Assembly: GCA_021806055.1 (NCBI GenBank)
Contig: JAJZYE010000037.1
Span: 1 to 7,778, forward strand
Length of the DNA: 7,778 nucleotides
Source: Actinomycetes bacterium
GTDB lineage: Bacteria; Actinomycetota; Acidimicrobiia; Acidimicrobiales; RAAP-2
Direction of reading: 5' to 3'
Of the stretch, positions 7,277 through 7,778 are shown one piece after another (position 1 is the first letter of the stretch; every line of letters begins with the position of its first letter). A program made the translations under genes and the position numbers. A model generated the notes under the pieces. That model had not been told where the DNA came from and searched no databases. It saw nothing but the letters and a program-made list of their open reading frames with translations.

Positions 7277-7778
7277 CTAGCGCGTCGCGGTCGTGGGCTC
7301 CAGTGTCACGTCGGCCCACAGGGCGCGGTGGTCGCTCCCTCCGGGGCTGGCGCCCCCGTCGTGGGTGCGCCAGGGTCCGCGGCCCAGGAGGTGGTCGATC
7401 TGGGAGTGGGGGACGCGCGCCGGCCAGGTGCGCGCCCGCACGAGCGAGTGCCACCCCGGCAGGAAGAGCCGCAGGGGCGGGCGCCAGGAGTTGAAGTCGC
7501 CGCCGAGGATGATCGGCAGGGTCCCGAGTCGCGCCACCAGCTCGCGCACCTCGCGGTACTGGCGAAAGGAGCCGTGGCTGAGGTGGGCCCCGTGGACGGC
7601 CACCACGTGGAACGGCTGGTCACCCAGGCGCAGACGCGCGACCAGCACCGCGCGCGAGACGCGCTCGCGAGGCAGGCGGCGCAGCGCTTCGGCGTGGATC
7701 TCCTCGATGGGCAGCCGCGTCAGCAGCCCGAGCCCCCATTCGCCGCGCTCCACGTCGTGCGCGCCGCGGCGTCGGCGC
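7277..7778 (-). CDS. Endonuclease/exonuclease/phosphatase (EEP) family hydrolase, N-terminus beyond the window
   Basis: Seen: an open frame from the right edge to TAG at 7277-7279. Recognisable EEP blocks: GLGLLTRLPI, VVAVHGAHLSHGSFRQYREV, IILGGDFNSW (the metal and phosphate-handling D-x-N pair), HSQIDHLLGR, and GSDHRALWADV (the S-D-H catalytic end). Known: Mg-dependent phosphodiesterases or phosphatases acting on nucleic acids, lipids or other phosphoesters. The N-terminal Asn and Glu metal ligands would lie outside the window, so the GTG at 7753, which could start a 158-residue product, is very unlikely to be the true start; the frame continues upstream of it. The substrate cannot be inferred. 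The gene is in line with marR (about 150 bp upstream of it), but marR has its own promoter, so the two are probably separate units. Confidence 0.85.
   Translation of the reverse strand, partial: RRRRGAHDVERGEWGLGLLTRLPIEEIHAEALRRLPRERVSRAVLVARLRLGDQPFHVVAVHGAHLSHGSFRQYREVRELVARLGTLPIILGGDFNSWRPPLRLFLPGWHSLVRARTWPARVPHSQIDHLLGRGPWRTHDGGASPGGSDHRALWADVTLEPTTATR

Overview
The window is GC-rich (roughly two thirds G+C), with strong G/C preference at third codon positions. It looks like a chromosomal segment of an actinobacterium; a deep lineage such as the Acidimicrobiia is possible but not shown. Supporting signs are an HspR-type regulator paired with a small heat-shock protein, an MpaB/DUF2236 oxygenase of the type common in Actinobacteria, a TIGR04053-like radical SAM protein, and three genes whose -10 boxes lie so close to the start codon that leaderless transcription is likely.

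Layout. (1) Bases 1-1041, minus strand: the 5' 347 codons of an IS1634/IS4-type DDE transposase, cut by the left window edge, with its own promoter just upstream. (2) 1242-2027, plus strand: an MpaB/DUF2236 haem oxygenase-like protein that seems short at its N-terminus. (3) 2186-3340, plus strand: a radical SAM/auxiliary-cluster maturase of the NirJ/AhbC/AhbD/PqqE-like group, preceded by a 14-bp element resembling the DosR (DevR) box. (4) 3327-3935, minus strand: a short cation-diffusion-facilitator-like membrane protein that converges with, and overlaps by 14 bp, the radical SAM gene. (5) 3962-4174, plus strand: a 70-residue membrane protein diverging from the transporter. (6) 4902-4145, minus strand: an hsp20-hspR operon with a GTGA stop/start overlap. 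Its sigma70-type promoter has the -10 hexamer inside a 21-bp inverted repeat related to the HAIR operator, and a 15-bp GC-rich hairpin lies in the first codons of hspR. (7) 7125-5030, minus strand: a marR-type regulator and a DHA2-family 14-TM drug exporter, also coupled by GTGA, with an inverted repeat over the regulator's -10 and start codon. (8) 7277 to beyond 7778, minus strand: the C-terminal part of an endonuclease/exonuclease/phosphatase-family hydrolase.

How the genes fit together. Two self-contained regulator-target modules stand out. In hsp20-hspR the second gene probably represses its own promoter. In marR-MFS the regulator probably represses itself and the pump until a ligand releases it. 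The radical SAM gene may belong to a hypoxia/nitric-oxide type regulon if the DosR-like box is real. No CRISPR array, tRNA, rRNA, phage or evident defence system was seen. The genes are of known families; the less ordinary content is in the regulatory DNA and in the altered metal site of the transporter.
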